A program made the translations under genes and the position numbers. From contig JBQCHL010000027.1 of NCBI GenBank assembly GCA_051954695.1, positions 1-64,000 of the forward strand: DNA of 64,000 nucleotides. Reading direction: 5' to 3'. Positions 18,547 to 26,141 of this stretch are shown piece by piece (the stretch's first letter is position 1; the number at the start of each line of letters is the position of its first letter). The notes beneath the pieces were generated by a model. That model ran no database searches and was not told the origin of the DNA. It saw only the letters and a program-made list of their open reading frames with translations. Source of the stretch: Terrimonas_A sp051954695 (lineage in GTDB: Bacteria; Bacteroidota; Bacteroidia; Chitinophagales; Chitinophagaceae).

Positions 18547-19173
18547 ATGGCCAAAAAAGTAGCAGGCCCAAAGAAACATGTTTGGAAAACGCCGCATGGG
18601 CATTCACCTTTATCCGTTATGTTCAATTCGATACATCCGGTTTCCCGGGAGGCAATTGCCTGTATTGATGAGCAGACTTATCCTGTACAGGTAGCAAGAG
18701 GTAAATACCTCATCAAGCCGGACCATCCTACTGAACCCCATCTTTACCTGATCGTGAAGGGAGTGATCAGGGCATTTATCAAAGAAGAAGGAAAGGAGAT
18801 CACCACCTGGATCAATGAAGAAAATGAAATAGTGTCATCTATCCGGAATCTCGGACTAAACCATCCTTCTCCCGAATACCTCCAAGCTATCGAAAACTCA
18901 TCCCTGATAGCCATGCCTTATAGCCTGGTAGAATACCTCTATGAGAACTTTCCTGAGTCAAATATAGTAGGCAGAAAGATACTGGAAGATAATTACCGCG
19001 GTGCGGAAGAAAGGGCTTATATCTGCCGCATACCTTCAGCGGAGAAAAAATATCAGCACTTTATTAGAACCAGGCCGGGGCTGGTCAACCGCATTTCGTT
19101 GAAGTATATTGCTTCTTATCTCAACATGACCATTGAAACCCTGAGCAGGGTCAGAAGCCGGTTGGCCGAGTAG
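18547..19173 (+). CDS. Crp/Fnr-family regulator with a cyclic-nucleotide-binding-like domain
   Basis: The product is 208 aa. An N-terminal cupin-like sensor domain (about 45-130; EPHLYLIVKGVIRAFIKEEGKEITTWI) is followed by a long helix and a winged HTH whose recognition region is SLKYIASYLNMTIETLSRVRSRL (about 183-205). The RxxTRxxG-type phosphate-binding motif for cAMP is not visible and there is no Fnr-type cysteine cluster, so the signal is unknown. This matches the many orphan Crp-like regulators of Chitinophagaceae. No adjacent target is obvious. Confidence 0.88.
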   Translation: MAKKVAGPKKHVWKTPHGHSPLSVMFNSIHPVSREAIACIDEQTYPVQVARGKYLIKPDHPTEPHLYLIVKGVIRAFIKEEGKEITTWINEENEIVSSIRNLGLNHPSPEYLQAIENSSLIAMPYSLVEYLYENFPESNIVGRKILEDNYRGAEERAYICRIPSAEKKYQHFIRTRPGLVNRISLKYIASYLNMTIETLSRVRSRLAE

Positions 19174-19390
19174 ATATCCGTTGACATTTATCAAAAAAAC
19201 AGGAGTGCTATATCCAGTTCACCGAGTGATCCAATCCGCTGTAACCCTTACCCATTAAGCGTTACAGGATAATAGTCTACCAAAATACTCGATAACGGTC
19301 GTGGGGATGCCAGCCCTTTACTGAATACGCTTATTGGCAATTTATCGTTCTTTTGCTGTACCAATATTTATGAACTAACCCAATCCTGCT

Positions 19391-19564
19391 ATGAGATACC
19401 ATTCTTTACATTCCTCGCCTGGCAGATATTCATCCCGGAAACTCCGCATCAGCTATTCACCCAACAACTCCCTTTTCAGCTTTTTTACTATGCTGGTAAG
19501 AAGTCTATCCAGGAAAAATTTCACTGATAATAATAACACTCGAGATTTTGCTGATTCACTATAA
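19391..19564 (+). CDS. Possible 57-residue small protein in a gene-poor stretch
   Basis: An ATG-to-TAA frame encodes a basic, serine-rich peptide starting MRYHSLHSSPGRYSSRKLR. It is followed 60 nt later by a good terminator, so the stretch is probably transcribed. No family was recognised, and the composition (polar, no domain) fits a non-coding RNA equally well. Confidence 0.2.
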   Translation: MRYHSLHSSPGRYSSRKLRISYSPNNSLFSFFTMLVRSLSRKNFTDNNNTRDFADSL

Positions 19565-19622
19565 TAGCCCCTGGTCAATGGGATTTCCCATTAACCGTTA
19601 AGCCCTATCCTCCACCACAGAG

Positions 19623-19653
19623 AGTCCTGCCCAAAAGGCGGGATTCTTTTTTT
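19623..19653 (+). terminator. Orphan plus-strand intrinsic terminator
   Basis: A 9-bp stem with two G-U pairs (AGTCCTGCC / GGCGGGATT) and a CAAAA loop is followed by C and seven Ts. It lies 450 nt downstream of the Crp/Fnr gene with no confident gene between, and points toward a convergent minus-strand gene. Confidence 0.75.
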
Positions 19654-19671
19654 GCCGGGAATCAGAAGTTA

Positions 19672-19917
19672 CTAGAATTGAAACAGTTCATGCAATTTAT
19701 CCGCCACAGCTTTTACAAGCCCGGCATCAGGAACTGAAGATGAATTCTCTGACAGTACAGCACGGTAGTTTCTTTCCTCGTCAGGTTCAAAATAAACCTG
19801 CGCGCCATTAATGTTCACTACCATGCGATGGGTGAAGCGGCTCATTTTATGAAATTCCGCTTCGAATTGCTTTGGCTCGTTATTATAGACCAACTCAAGG
19901 ATAAATGAGTCTACCAT
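19672..19917 (-). CDS. Small conserved-type hypothetical protein
   Basis: The product is 81 aa, acidic, with no signal peptide or membrane segment. It looks like a compact alpha/beta protein (SFILELVYNNEPKQFEAEFHK; AQVYFEPDEERNYRAVL; LVKAVADKLHELF). No named family was recognised. Codon use and amphipathic pattern look genuine. It stands alone between terminators. Confidence 0.65.
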   Translation of the reverse strand: MVDSFILELVYNNEPKQFEAEFHKMSRFTHRMVVNINGAQVYFEPDEERNYRAVLSENSSSVPDAGLVKAVADKLHELFQF

Positions 19918-20032
19918 GAGAATTCATTTCCGTAAAATTGGAGTATTCTCTCAGATTATCCATGAGTATTTCAACCAGATTTACGTGAATTTTCTCCGTT
20001 TACTCAGTTTTTCGACTACTCACTAAGTGGTA

Positions 20033-20063
20033 TTGTACAGCAACCCACACTGTCGTATCCTTG
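20033..20063 (+). promoter_or_regulatory. Strong Bacteroidetes-type promoter of a small-RNA candidate
   Basis: TTG (20033-20035), a 20-nt spacer, and TATCCTTG (20056-20063) fit the TTTG-N19-21-TAnnTTTG consensus with a single mismatch in the -7 box. Transcription would start near 20070, with no plus-strand gene downstream. Confidence 0.6.
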
Positions 20064-20069
20064 CACTGG

Positions 20070-20127
20070 TTTTTCATAGGAAATTGGATTTAAAACGGGG
20101 CAGGATGTCTATCCAGCCCTTTTTTTA
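20070..20127 (+). ncRNA. Candidate small RNA of about 57 nt
   Basis: The segment lies between the promoter at 20033-20063 and the T-run ending at 20126. It carries TTTCATAGG near its 5' end, whose complement CCTATGAAA occurs just past the terminator. Its 3' half is the terminator hairpin. There is no plausible ORF. The length and borders are inferred from the two signals; no RNA family was recognised. Confidence 0.45.
20098..20127 (+). terminator. Intrinsic terminator of the small-RNA candidate
   Basis: The stem GGGCAGGAT / ATCCAGCCC (one A-A mismatch) with a GTCT loop is followed by seven Ts. Confidence 0.8.
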
Positions 20128-20192
20128 TTCCCTATGAAAGAAAGTACAAAGCCGCCTGTTCCCTATTCAGCTATATTTTTTGAAGATTTCCT

Positions 20193-20666
20193 TTATTTAA
20201 AATGCGACCTCAGCATCCAGGCCATCTTCTCATGTTCTTCCATAAGACCAGTAATAAAATCGCTGGTGCCTGCATCGCCATATTCATCAGCAAAAGGATT
20301 GACATTCGTACGGATAAATTCGATAATGCTTTCATGATCATTCAACAACTCCTTGATAAAGTCCTTGCTTGTATTATCCCTTTCACCCAGTTCACTGAGA
20401 TGGGTCAGTTCAAGAAAACTTTTCAAAGTAGCCGGTGCATAGTGACCAATTGAACGGATCCTTTCCGCCACACTGTCCATGATATCATCCAACTGCTCAT
20501 ACTGACTCTCGAAAAAAAGATGCATTGCATGAAAATCCGGGCCTTCAACATTCCAATGCGCATTCCTTGTTTTGGTATACAGCAGGAACTCATCTGCAAG
20601 TAATTTAGATAGCTGGGTTGCCACAGCCTTTCTATTCTTTTCTGTGATGCCAATGCTTGTTTTCAT
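20193..20666 (-). CDS. dps: Dps-family DNA-protection / mini-ferritin protein
   Basis: The product is 157 aa, the normal length. Dps dodecamers oxidise and store iron using hydrogen peroxide. By alignment to the Listeria protein, the intersubunit ferroxidase ligands are all present: H37 (NAHWNVEG), H49, E53 (in place of Asp), D64 and E68. The C-terminal helix ends HEKMAWMLRSHFK. There is no lysine-rich N-terminal tail, so DNA binding is less certain than iron handling. It is monocistronic; no OxyR or Fur site was recognised upstream. Confidence 0.93.
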   Translation of the reverse strand: MKTSIGITEKNRKAVATQLSKLLADEFLLYTKTRNAHWNVEGPDFHAMHLFFESQYEQLDDIMDSVAERIRSIGHYAPATLKSFLELTHLSELGERDNTSKDFIKELLNDHESIIEFIRTNVNPFADEYGDAGTSDFITGLMEEHEKMAWMLRSHFK

Positions 20667-20708
20667 TTTCTGTAATTTTATTACAAGTTAGTACAATTCA
20701 CTGTTCAA

Positions 20709-21692
20709 TCATTCGTTTTTCGCGACCACTTCGGGGTTCACCGGGTAAGGTAATGGCTTACCTTGCAAGCCTGCAATAATATTCTCTGCAGCAAGCCTTG
20801 CCATCGCCTCGCGTGATTCCACAGTAGCAGAACCAATATGCGGAAGAATGGCCGTATTGGGCATTTGCAATAAAGGATTATCTGCTGCCATTGGCTCAGG
20901 ATTGGTCACATCCAATCCTGCACCCCATATCTTACCCGATTCCAATGCCTCCCGTAATGCTTCTTCATCATGAATACCCCCCCTGGCAGTATTGATAAAG
21001 ATCGCGTTTGGTCTCATCTTATCAAATGCACTGCTATTGAATAATCCTTTCGTGTCGGGAGTAAGTGCCGTATGCACGGAGATCACATCGCTTTGCGAAA
21101 GCAATTCTTCAAAGGAAACATACGTGGCATTTAATTCCGCTTCTGCAGTTGGATTAGGTTTGCGGTTGTGATAAATGACCTTCATATCATAAGCTCCCCT
21201 GCATCGTTTTGCCATTTCATAACCGATCTTTCCCAATCCCAGTATACCGATCGTTTTACCAGCCAATTCAATACCAAGATTAGCTACAGGATCATAATAA
21301 CTCCATAGTCCTCTCAATATTTTCTTATGCAGGTGAAATGCTTTCCGTGATACGGCCAACATCAGCAAAAAGGCAGTATCTGCAGTGGCAGCGCTCAATA
21401 CCCCTGGCGTATTTCCGACCGGAATGCCCAAACGCGTGGCTGTTGCCACATCCACTTTATCAAAACCAACAGAAAACAGGGCTATTACTTTCAGATGGGC
21501 GCAGGCTTCCAGGAATTCTTTATCGAGGTGTTCATGCCCTACGCTCAACAATGCATCGTTATGCTTGCAGGCCTGGATCAGTTCCTGCCGGGTCATATTC
21601 CTTCTTTCAGAGAATTGTGTGACCCGCAATCCGGCATCCTGTAATAATTCCAACGCAATACCAGGAATTACCCGGCTAATAAACACGTTCAT
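20709..21692 (-). CDS. NAD(P)-dependent 2-hydroxyacid dehydrogenase (glyoxylate/hydroxypyruvate reductase type)
   Basis: The product is 327 aa in the D-isomer 2-hydroxyacid dehydrogenase family. The Rossmann motif is GILGLGKIG, and the catalytic triad is visible as the Arg of NTARGG, the Glu of NPEPM and the His of LPHIGSAT. Similarity is to GhrB-like glyoxylate/hydroxypyruvate/gluconate reductases (D-glycerate dehydrogenase). The phrase HNRKPN after the second Rossmann strand, with basic residues, suggests NADPH preference; this is inferred. It is about 90 nt downstream of the sugar-dehydrogenase gene on the same strand. Confidence 0.9.
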   Translation of the reverse strand: MNVFISRVIPGIALELLQDAGLRVTQFSERRNMTRQELIQACKHNDALLSVGHEHLDKEFLEACAHLKVIALFSVGFDKVDVATATRLGIPVGNTPGVLSAATADTAFLLMLAVSRKAFHLHKKILRGLWSYYDPVANLGIELAGKTIGILGLGKIGYEMAKRCRGAYDMKVIYHNRKPNPTAEAELNATYVSFEELLSQSDVISVHTALTPDTKGLFNSSAFDKMRPNAIFINTARGGIHDEEALREALESGKIWGAGLDVTNPEPMAADNPLLQMPNTAILPHIGSATVESREAMARLAAENIIAGLQGKPLPYPVNPEVVAKNE

Positions 21693-21782
21693 AATCGTTC
21701 AATCGTTTTTTGTTCACTCATTTGACGCTTTTCTTTCCCTTAACTGGCTATAATAATGATCAGCCGGGAAAATAATGCCAGA

Positions 21783-23225
21783 TCAACCCTTTTTTTCAAC
21801 CGGCACCAGCCGAAAGATATAACCGGGATTTTCCACCGAAATATAAATGTATCCATCAGGCCCCATTCTTACATCGCGCATACGGCCGACGTTTTTCAAC
21901 AGCATTTCTTCCTTTACCAGTTTTCCGTTTCTGATAACGGAAAGGTTCAGGTATTTAAACCGGAGCGAACCTGTCAGTATTCCGCCCTTCCAGGCCGGAT
22001 AATGGTTACCTGTTACAATGGCCATACCACTTGGCCCAATGGATGGGATCCAGTATACCACCGGCGACTCAATTCCCTTCATTACTGACCGGGGAGAAAT
22101 AACCGTCCCATTATAATTGATGCCATAAGTGGCAACCGGCCAGCCATAATTGGCCCCCTTTTTTACCAGGTTGATCTCATCCCCTCCCCTGGGGCCATGT
22201 TCGTTTGTCCATAACAATCCTGTTGCCGGGTCCAACACCATACCCTGCGGATTGCGATGCCCATAAGAATAAATGGAAGCTCTTGCATCCTCCTGACCTG
22301 CAAAAGGATTGCCGGCAGGGATGCTTCCATCATCTTTGATGCGGTGTATTTTTCCCAGGTCATTCGCCAGGTTTTGCGGATTCGCTTTTTCATTACCTCT
22401 TTCCCCTACAGAAAAATACAGGTATCCTTCTTTATCAAACACCATTCTTGAACCATAGTGATGACGCGTGCGTGAATAAGGTAATGCCTCAAAGATGTCC
22501 TGCCGCTCTACCAGCTTATTCCCTTCCAGTTTTGCACGCATGATGGCTGTGGTGGAATAAAGACCGGAATCTGTTCTTTTATACGCAGAATAAGACAGGT
22601 ACACCCATTTATTTTCGTTGAAAGCCGGGTGAAGTACCACATCCATCAATCCTCCTTGTCCTTCTGCCAGCACCTGCGGCGCACCCTGCACTGTTTGCAG
22701 TGAGCCATCCGGCAGGCGTTTATATAGTTTCCCTGATCTCCCGGTGATCAGCATTTCATGATCAGGTAAAAACGCCATGCCCCAGGCAATATCATTATTG
22801 AGGCGGGCAATGGTATCAAGCCGGATATTCATTCCGGCAGAAGAGAAATAATTAGTTGCCGGCTTTGCATTAAACTGGTATCGCTCTACATTCACAATTC
22901 CTTTTTGTATGTATTCTACCAGCTCATTGATCTCCTGGTCGGTAAATGCCGTATCAAATGAAGGCATTCCCTCATCAGGATAGCCTTGTTTGATGGCTTT
23001 GAACAGATCAGCACCGGCTTGCCCATGCCTCCAGCGGCGGTCTACAAAAGCATCCATTCTTTCACCATGGCAGCTTGCACAGAAATTGGCATAGTTGCGT
23101 TCTGCTCTTGCAGAATCGGTCAACTGAAGATTTGTTGCGATCGGACCGGACTTTTCCTCCGAAAAAAGATCAAATAAAAAAAAAGAAGAAGCAAGACCTG
23201 AGAGTACCATTAAATACCTGAACAT
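21783..23225 (-). CDS. Cytochrome c / PQQ-dependent sugar dehydrogenase fusion
   Basis: The product is 480 aa. After a short N-terminal hydrophobic segment comes a class I cytochrome c domain with CASCH (C49, C52, H53) and a likely axial methionine in GMPSF. The rest (about 125-475) is a six-bladed soluble-glucose-dehydrogenase-like (GSDH) propeller: HHYGSRMVFDKEGYLYFSVGER, YSYGHRNPQGMVLDP and NEHGPRGGDEINLV. The family oxidises aldose sugars with PQQ; the fused heme domain would pass electrons onward to the respiratory chain. No PQQ-biosynthesis genes lie in the window. Substrate unknown. Confidence 0.9.
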   Translation of the reverse strand: MFRYLMVLSGLASSFFLFDLFSEEKSGPIATNLQLTDSARAERNYANFCASCHGERMDAFVDRRWRHGQAGADLFKAIKQGYPDEGMPSFDTAFTDQEINELVEYIQKGIVNVERYQFNAKPATNYFSSAGMNIRLDTIARLNNDIAWGMAFLPDHEMLITGRSGKLYKRLPDGSLQTVQGAPQVLAEGQGGLMDVVLHPAFNENKWVYLSYSAYKRTDSGLYSTTAIMRAKLEGNKLVERQDIFEALPYSRTRHHYGSRMVFDKEGYLYFSVGERGNEKANPQNLANDLGKIHRIKDDGSIPAGNPFAGQEDARASIYSYGHRNPQGMVLDPATGLLWTNEHGPRGGDEINLVKKGANYGWPVATYGINYNGTVISPRSVMKGIESPVVYWIPSIGPSGMAIVTGNHYPAWKGGILTGSLRFKYLNLSVIRNGKLVKEEMLLKNVGRMRDVRMGPDGYIYISVENPGYIFRLVPVEKKG

Positions 23226-23343
23226 ATCGGATTATTAATTTTCCTCAATATTATTCCATTTATGGATGCGGTGGGTATTAATAATATTAGTGGCCAATAA
23301 TGCCGGATCTGCGAACCGCACTCACTAATTAATGAGCAGTCAC

Positions 23344-23367
23344 AAAAAAGCCGGGCTAATGCCCGGC
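23344..23367 (-). terminator. Terminator of the alpha-glucan locus operon
   Basis: Read on the minus strand, GCCGGGC / GCCCGGC form a 7-bp stem with an ATTA loop followed by six Us, 37 nt after the stop of the glycosidase at 23405. Confidence 0.85.
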
Positions 23368-23404
23368 CCGGTTACGTTAGAATTTCTTTCTTCTGCCCTG
23401 ATGA

Positions 23405-26104
23405 TCATTTTTTTATTATCCGCAATTGATCGAGCATAGCCTGGTTCACCTCTTCATTCATATTTTCATTGGCAGGCAGGTATTCAACAGTAAGAACATG
23501 CTCACCTTTTGTTAGGTGGACCTGCACAGCATTGCTCCAGCCCCAGTTGCTCCACTCCCCTTTTCCCCGTTGCGGGAAAACAAAAGCAGATTTTGCCCCA
23601 TCGTCTACACGCAGGTTACGGACAGCACATTTATTTTCTGTATTCACCGGTCCATTGCCGTTGGCATAACGGATATCAATTGCAAAATCCCCCTCTTCTT
23701 TTATTGATACAGGGATCTGAATAACTGTGTTCACTTTCACTCCTGTTTCCACAAACCCCTTACCGGAAAACCCTTTATAAGGATATGCAGCCGGAGCAGC
23801 AAAATCCTCGATTTCATACAGGCTTATAGCTGATGAAGGAATCAGTTCCAGTGGCTCGCTTGCAAAAGAAGTAATTCCATTTTTATCCACGGCAATCACC
23901 TGGTATTCTCCATATTCTTTATCCTTTGCTTTAAACTCTGTAGCTGCTGATTCCTGTACCAACCTGCCGTTCATAAGCAACCTGTATTTTACAGCACCAG
24001 CCACAGGTGGCCAGAACAGCACTGTCTCTTTCCTCATAAGTTTCGGCGCTGCAGGTGAGAACATAACCGGCTGGCGGTTAACGGAGCCTGGTGCAGAGCC
24101 CCTATTAGTCATTACAATACTGACCTGGTGCAGCCCTTCCATATTTGAAGGAAACTCATGCGCCGCTACAGGTTTACCATCGATCATAAAAGAGCTAATC
24201 TCATTTCCGTATCCTTCAATCGTAATGTTCAATACAGCTTTCCTGTAATGAAAATTTTCCAGGCGGCGGACTCCTTTGAGCGCTTGTGGCACGAATGGAC
24301 GGAATACCAGCTTATCTTCTTCAAACTGGATCCCAAACAATATGCGGTGAACAATACTGATATTGCCGGAAAGGCTCCAGAGCATATTACTTGAATTGAT
24401 CTGCGTGCCGGAGTAATCACCATTTTCTGCTACAAAATTTTCTTTATTGGTTGCAAATAGAGCCGCAGGCCGGTAAATAGCCGAAATGCTTTCCATCACG
24501 GATTCTTCATTGCCGGCCATAGCTCCTGCCCATAACCAGTATGCCTGCACAAAGGGCCAGACTGCATTATTATGATAAGGCGGAATGTTAGGTATCTGCG
24601 GATAGATACAGGAGACGCCATAAGGGGTTACAGGAGTATGCGCCACCAACTGTTTCAGCTTTTCTTCATCTGCTATACCAAATACTACACAAAGTGCTTC
24701 ACCCAATGCTTCTGCGCGGGGGGAAACAAGTTTATTCTTCCGTCCATACAAATACTGGGCATAATACTTTTGAGAGGGCAACCATAATTTTTCATTAATG
24801 GCTTTTTTTATCCGGCCGGCAATGGTTTTGTATTTATCCGCAGCCTGCTGGTCGTTGAGCAGCGCCGCCATCCTTGAAGCCACTGTATTTGCCTGGTAAT
24901 GCACTGCATTGGTGCCGAGATTTTCCGATTCAAAAATATCAGCCGGCTGCATCCATTTGGGATAGGTTTGTTCCCTCCAGTCGAGGAAAGAGGATTCTCC
25001 TTTTACCAACCCCGTTTCTTTATCATAAATATTCTGCAGATCGTCTTCAATAGAATTCTTAATGACAGTATATGCCTCTTTCAACCAGCCGTTATCCCCG
25101 GTCACTTTATACAATTCCCAGGCGGCCGCCGCCCAGATCATGCGATCGGTGCTTATGGGCCATGCACCGCCTGTACCTGTATCCTGTATGATCTTTTTCT
25201 TCTTATTCACTTTCCGCATCAGGCTGTAGCGGGCTACTTCCGGCTGCAAATGAGCCATGGAAAGAATGATGCTGTAGCTGACATCCCTTGTCCAGACTCC
25301 CGCCCATTCTTTGCCTGTACGGAAAGTGCTGTCAGGCTCCACAGCTTTTACCATTTCTTCCAATGCCATATTGTAAAGTGCATCGGGCAATGGATAAGAT
25401 GATTGATAACGGGGAAATGCAGATAAGTCTTTTTCGAGCTTCCAATGTGAAAGTGTTCTCTTTTCTTCTTCTTTTACATTCATCGCAAGCGTGGCCTCAT
25501 AGATCCCATCACCATCATTATCCTGTAATTTCAGTTCAGGATGGTTTACGAGATTATCAAAGTCCCAGATAAGCGGGGCTGAACTGCCCGCCACATATAC
25601 TCCCTTAAAATCTTCTTTGTAAATGCGGCTGCCATCAAAGCAGGTATAAAACCCTTTCGTTTTGAATTCATTCATTACGCTGCGCATATCCAGTCTTATC
25701 TTCAACTGTGAACCGGGTTTTAAATAGCCTGTAGGCTGAGGATTCTTCTCCTTCAAAGGTTTCCCGAATACGATCAGGGGTGTTTCGGAATACGGCGAAT
25801 TTGTTTCACAATTGAAATGATGGTCAGTGCCGCTGGTCATTTCATTGTCTTTCCCGTTAATACTGAATTTGAAAGAGATGGCAGGCGATTTGAACTCATT
25901 GGCAGGACTGCTGTAATCTGAAACAATCTCCTGTGACGACAATGCTTTTGCACTGTATTTTTTCTGCACGATCCTGTCAGGGTAGAACGAATAGGCATCC
26001 GATTGCCATACCGGCCGCTGGGCATCGGCATTATTTAGCGCAAAAGCTGCCATTATTAAAACAACAACTCGTTTCTTATATGAGTTCAATAGGGAATTTA
26101 GCAT
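23405..26104 (-). CDS. (alpha/alpha)6-barrel glycosidase (MGH1/GH63-like) with a C-terminal carbohydrate-binding domain
   Basis: The product is 899 aa with a signal peptide. An N-terminal beta region (about 30-235) leads into a six-hairpin catalytic domain (about 240-620): WAGVWTRDVSYSI, GGAWPISTDRMIWAAAAWELY, WREQTYPKW and NIPPYHNNAVWPFVQAYWLWAGA are typical of MGH1/GH63/glycogen-debranching-like enzymes. A fibronectin-like segment follows (about 690-755) and then a CBM35/CBM6-like domain to the end (YEIEDF...FVETG; QAMLDQLRI). The exact GH family and bond cannot be decided by eye. It is the last gene of the SusC-SusD operon, so an alpha-glucan substrate is likely. Confidence 0.85.
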   Translation of the reverse strand: MLNSLLNSYKKRVVVLIMAAFALNNADAQRPVWQSDAYSFYPDRIVQKKYSAKALSSQEIVSDYSSPANEFKSPAISFKFSINGKDNEMTSGTDHHFNCETNSPYSETPLIVFGKPLKEKNPQPTGYLKPGSQLKIRLDMRSVMNEFKTKGFYTCFDGSRIYKEDFKGVYVAGSSAPLIWDFDNLVNHPELKLQDNDGDGIYEATLAMNVKEEEKRTLSHWKLEKDLSAFPRYQSSYPLPDALYNMALEEMVKAVEPDSTFRTGKEWAGVWTRDVSYSIILSMAHLQPEVARYSLMRKVNKKKKIIQDTGTGGAWPISTDRMIWAAAAWELYKVTGDNGWLKEAYTVIKNSIEDDLQNIYDKETGLVKGESSFLDWREQTYPKWMQPADIFESENLGTNAVHYQANTVASRMAALLNDQQAADKYKTIAGRIKKAINEKLWLPSQKYYAQYLYGRKNKLVSPRAEALGEALCVVFGIADEEKLKQLVAHTPVTPYGVSCIYPQIPNIPPYHNNAVWPFVQAYWLWAGAMAGNEESVMESISAIYRPAALFATNKENFVAENGDYSGTQINSSNMLWSLSGNISIVHRILFGIQFEEDKLVFRPFVPQALKGVRRLENFHYRKAVLNITIEGYGNEISSFMIDGKPVAAHEFPSNMEGLHQVSIVMTNRGSAPGSVNRQPVMFSPAAPKLMRKETVLFWPPVAGAVKYRLLMNGRLVQESAATEFKAKDKEYGEYQVIAVDKNGITSFASEPLELIPSSAISLYEIEDFAAPAAYPYKGFSGKGFVETGVKVNTVIQIPVSIKEEGDFAIDIRYANGNGPVNTENKCAVRNLRVDDGAKSAFVFPQRGKGEWSNWGWSNAVQVHLTKGEHVLTVEYLPANENMNEEVNQAMLDQLRIIKK

Positions 26105-26141
26105 AATTACTGGTTGAATACTGCTGCGGTTTTATTGTAGT

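Noticed and set aside
24899..25402. 167-residue plus-strand ORF
   Set aside because: It is antisense to the six-hairpin glycosidase, whose frame shows clear domain motifs; no motif in the antisense product.
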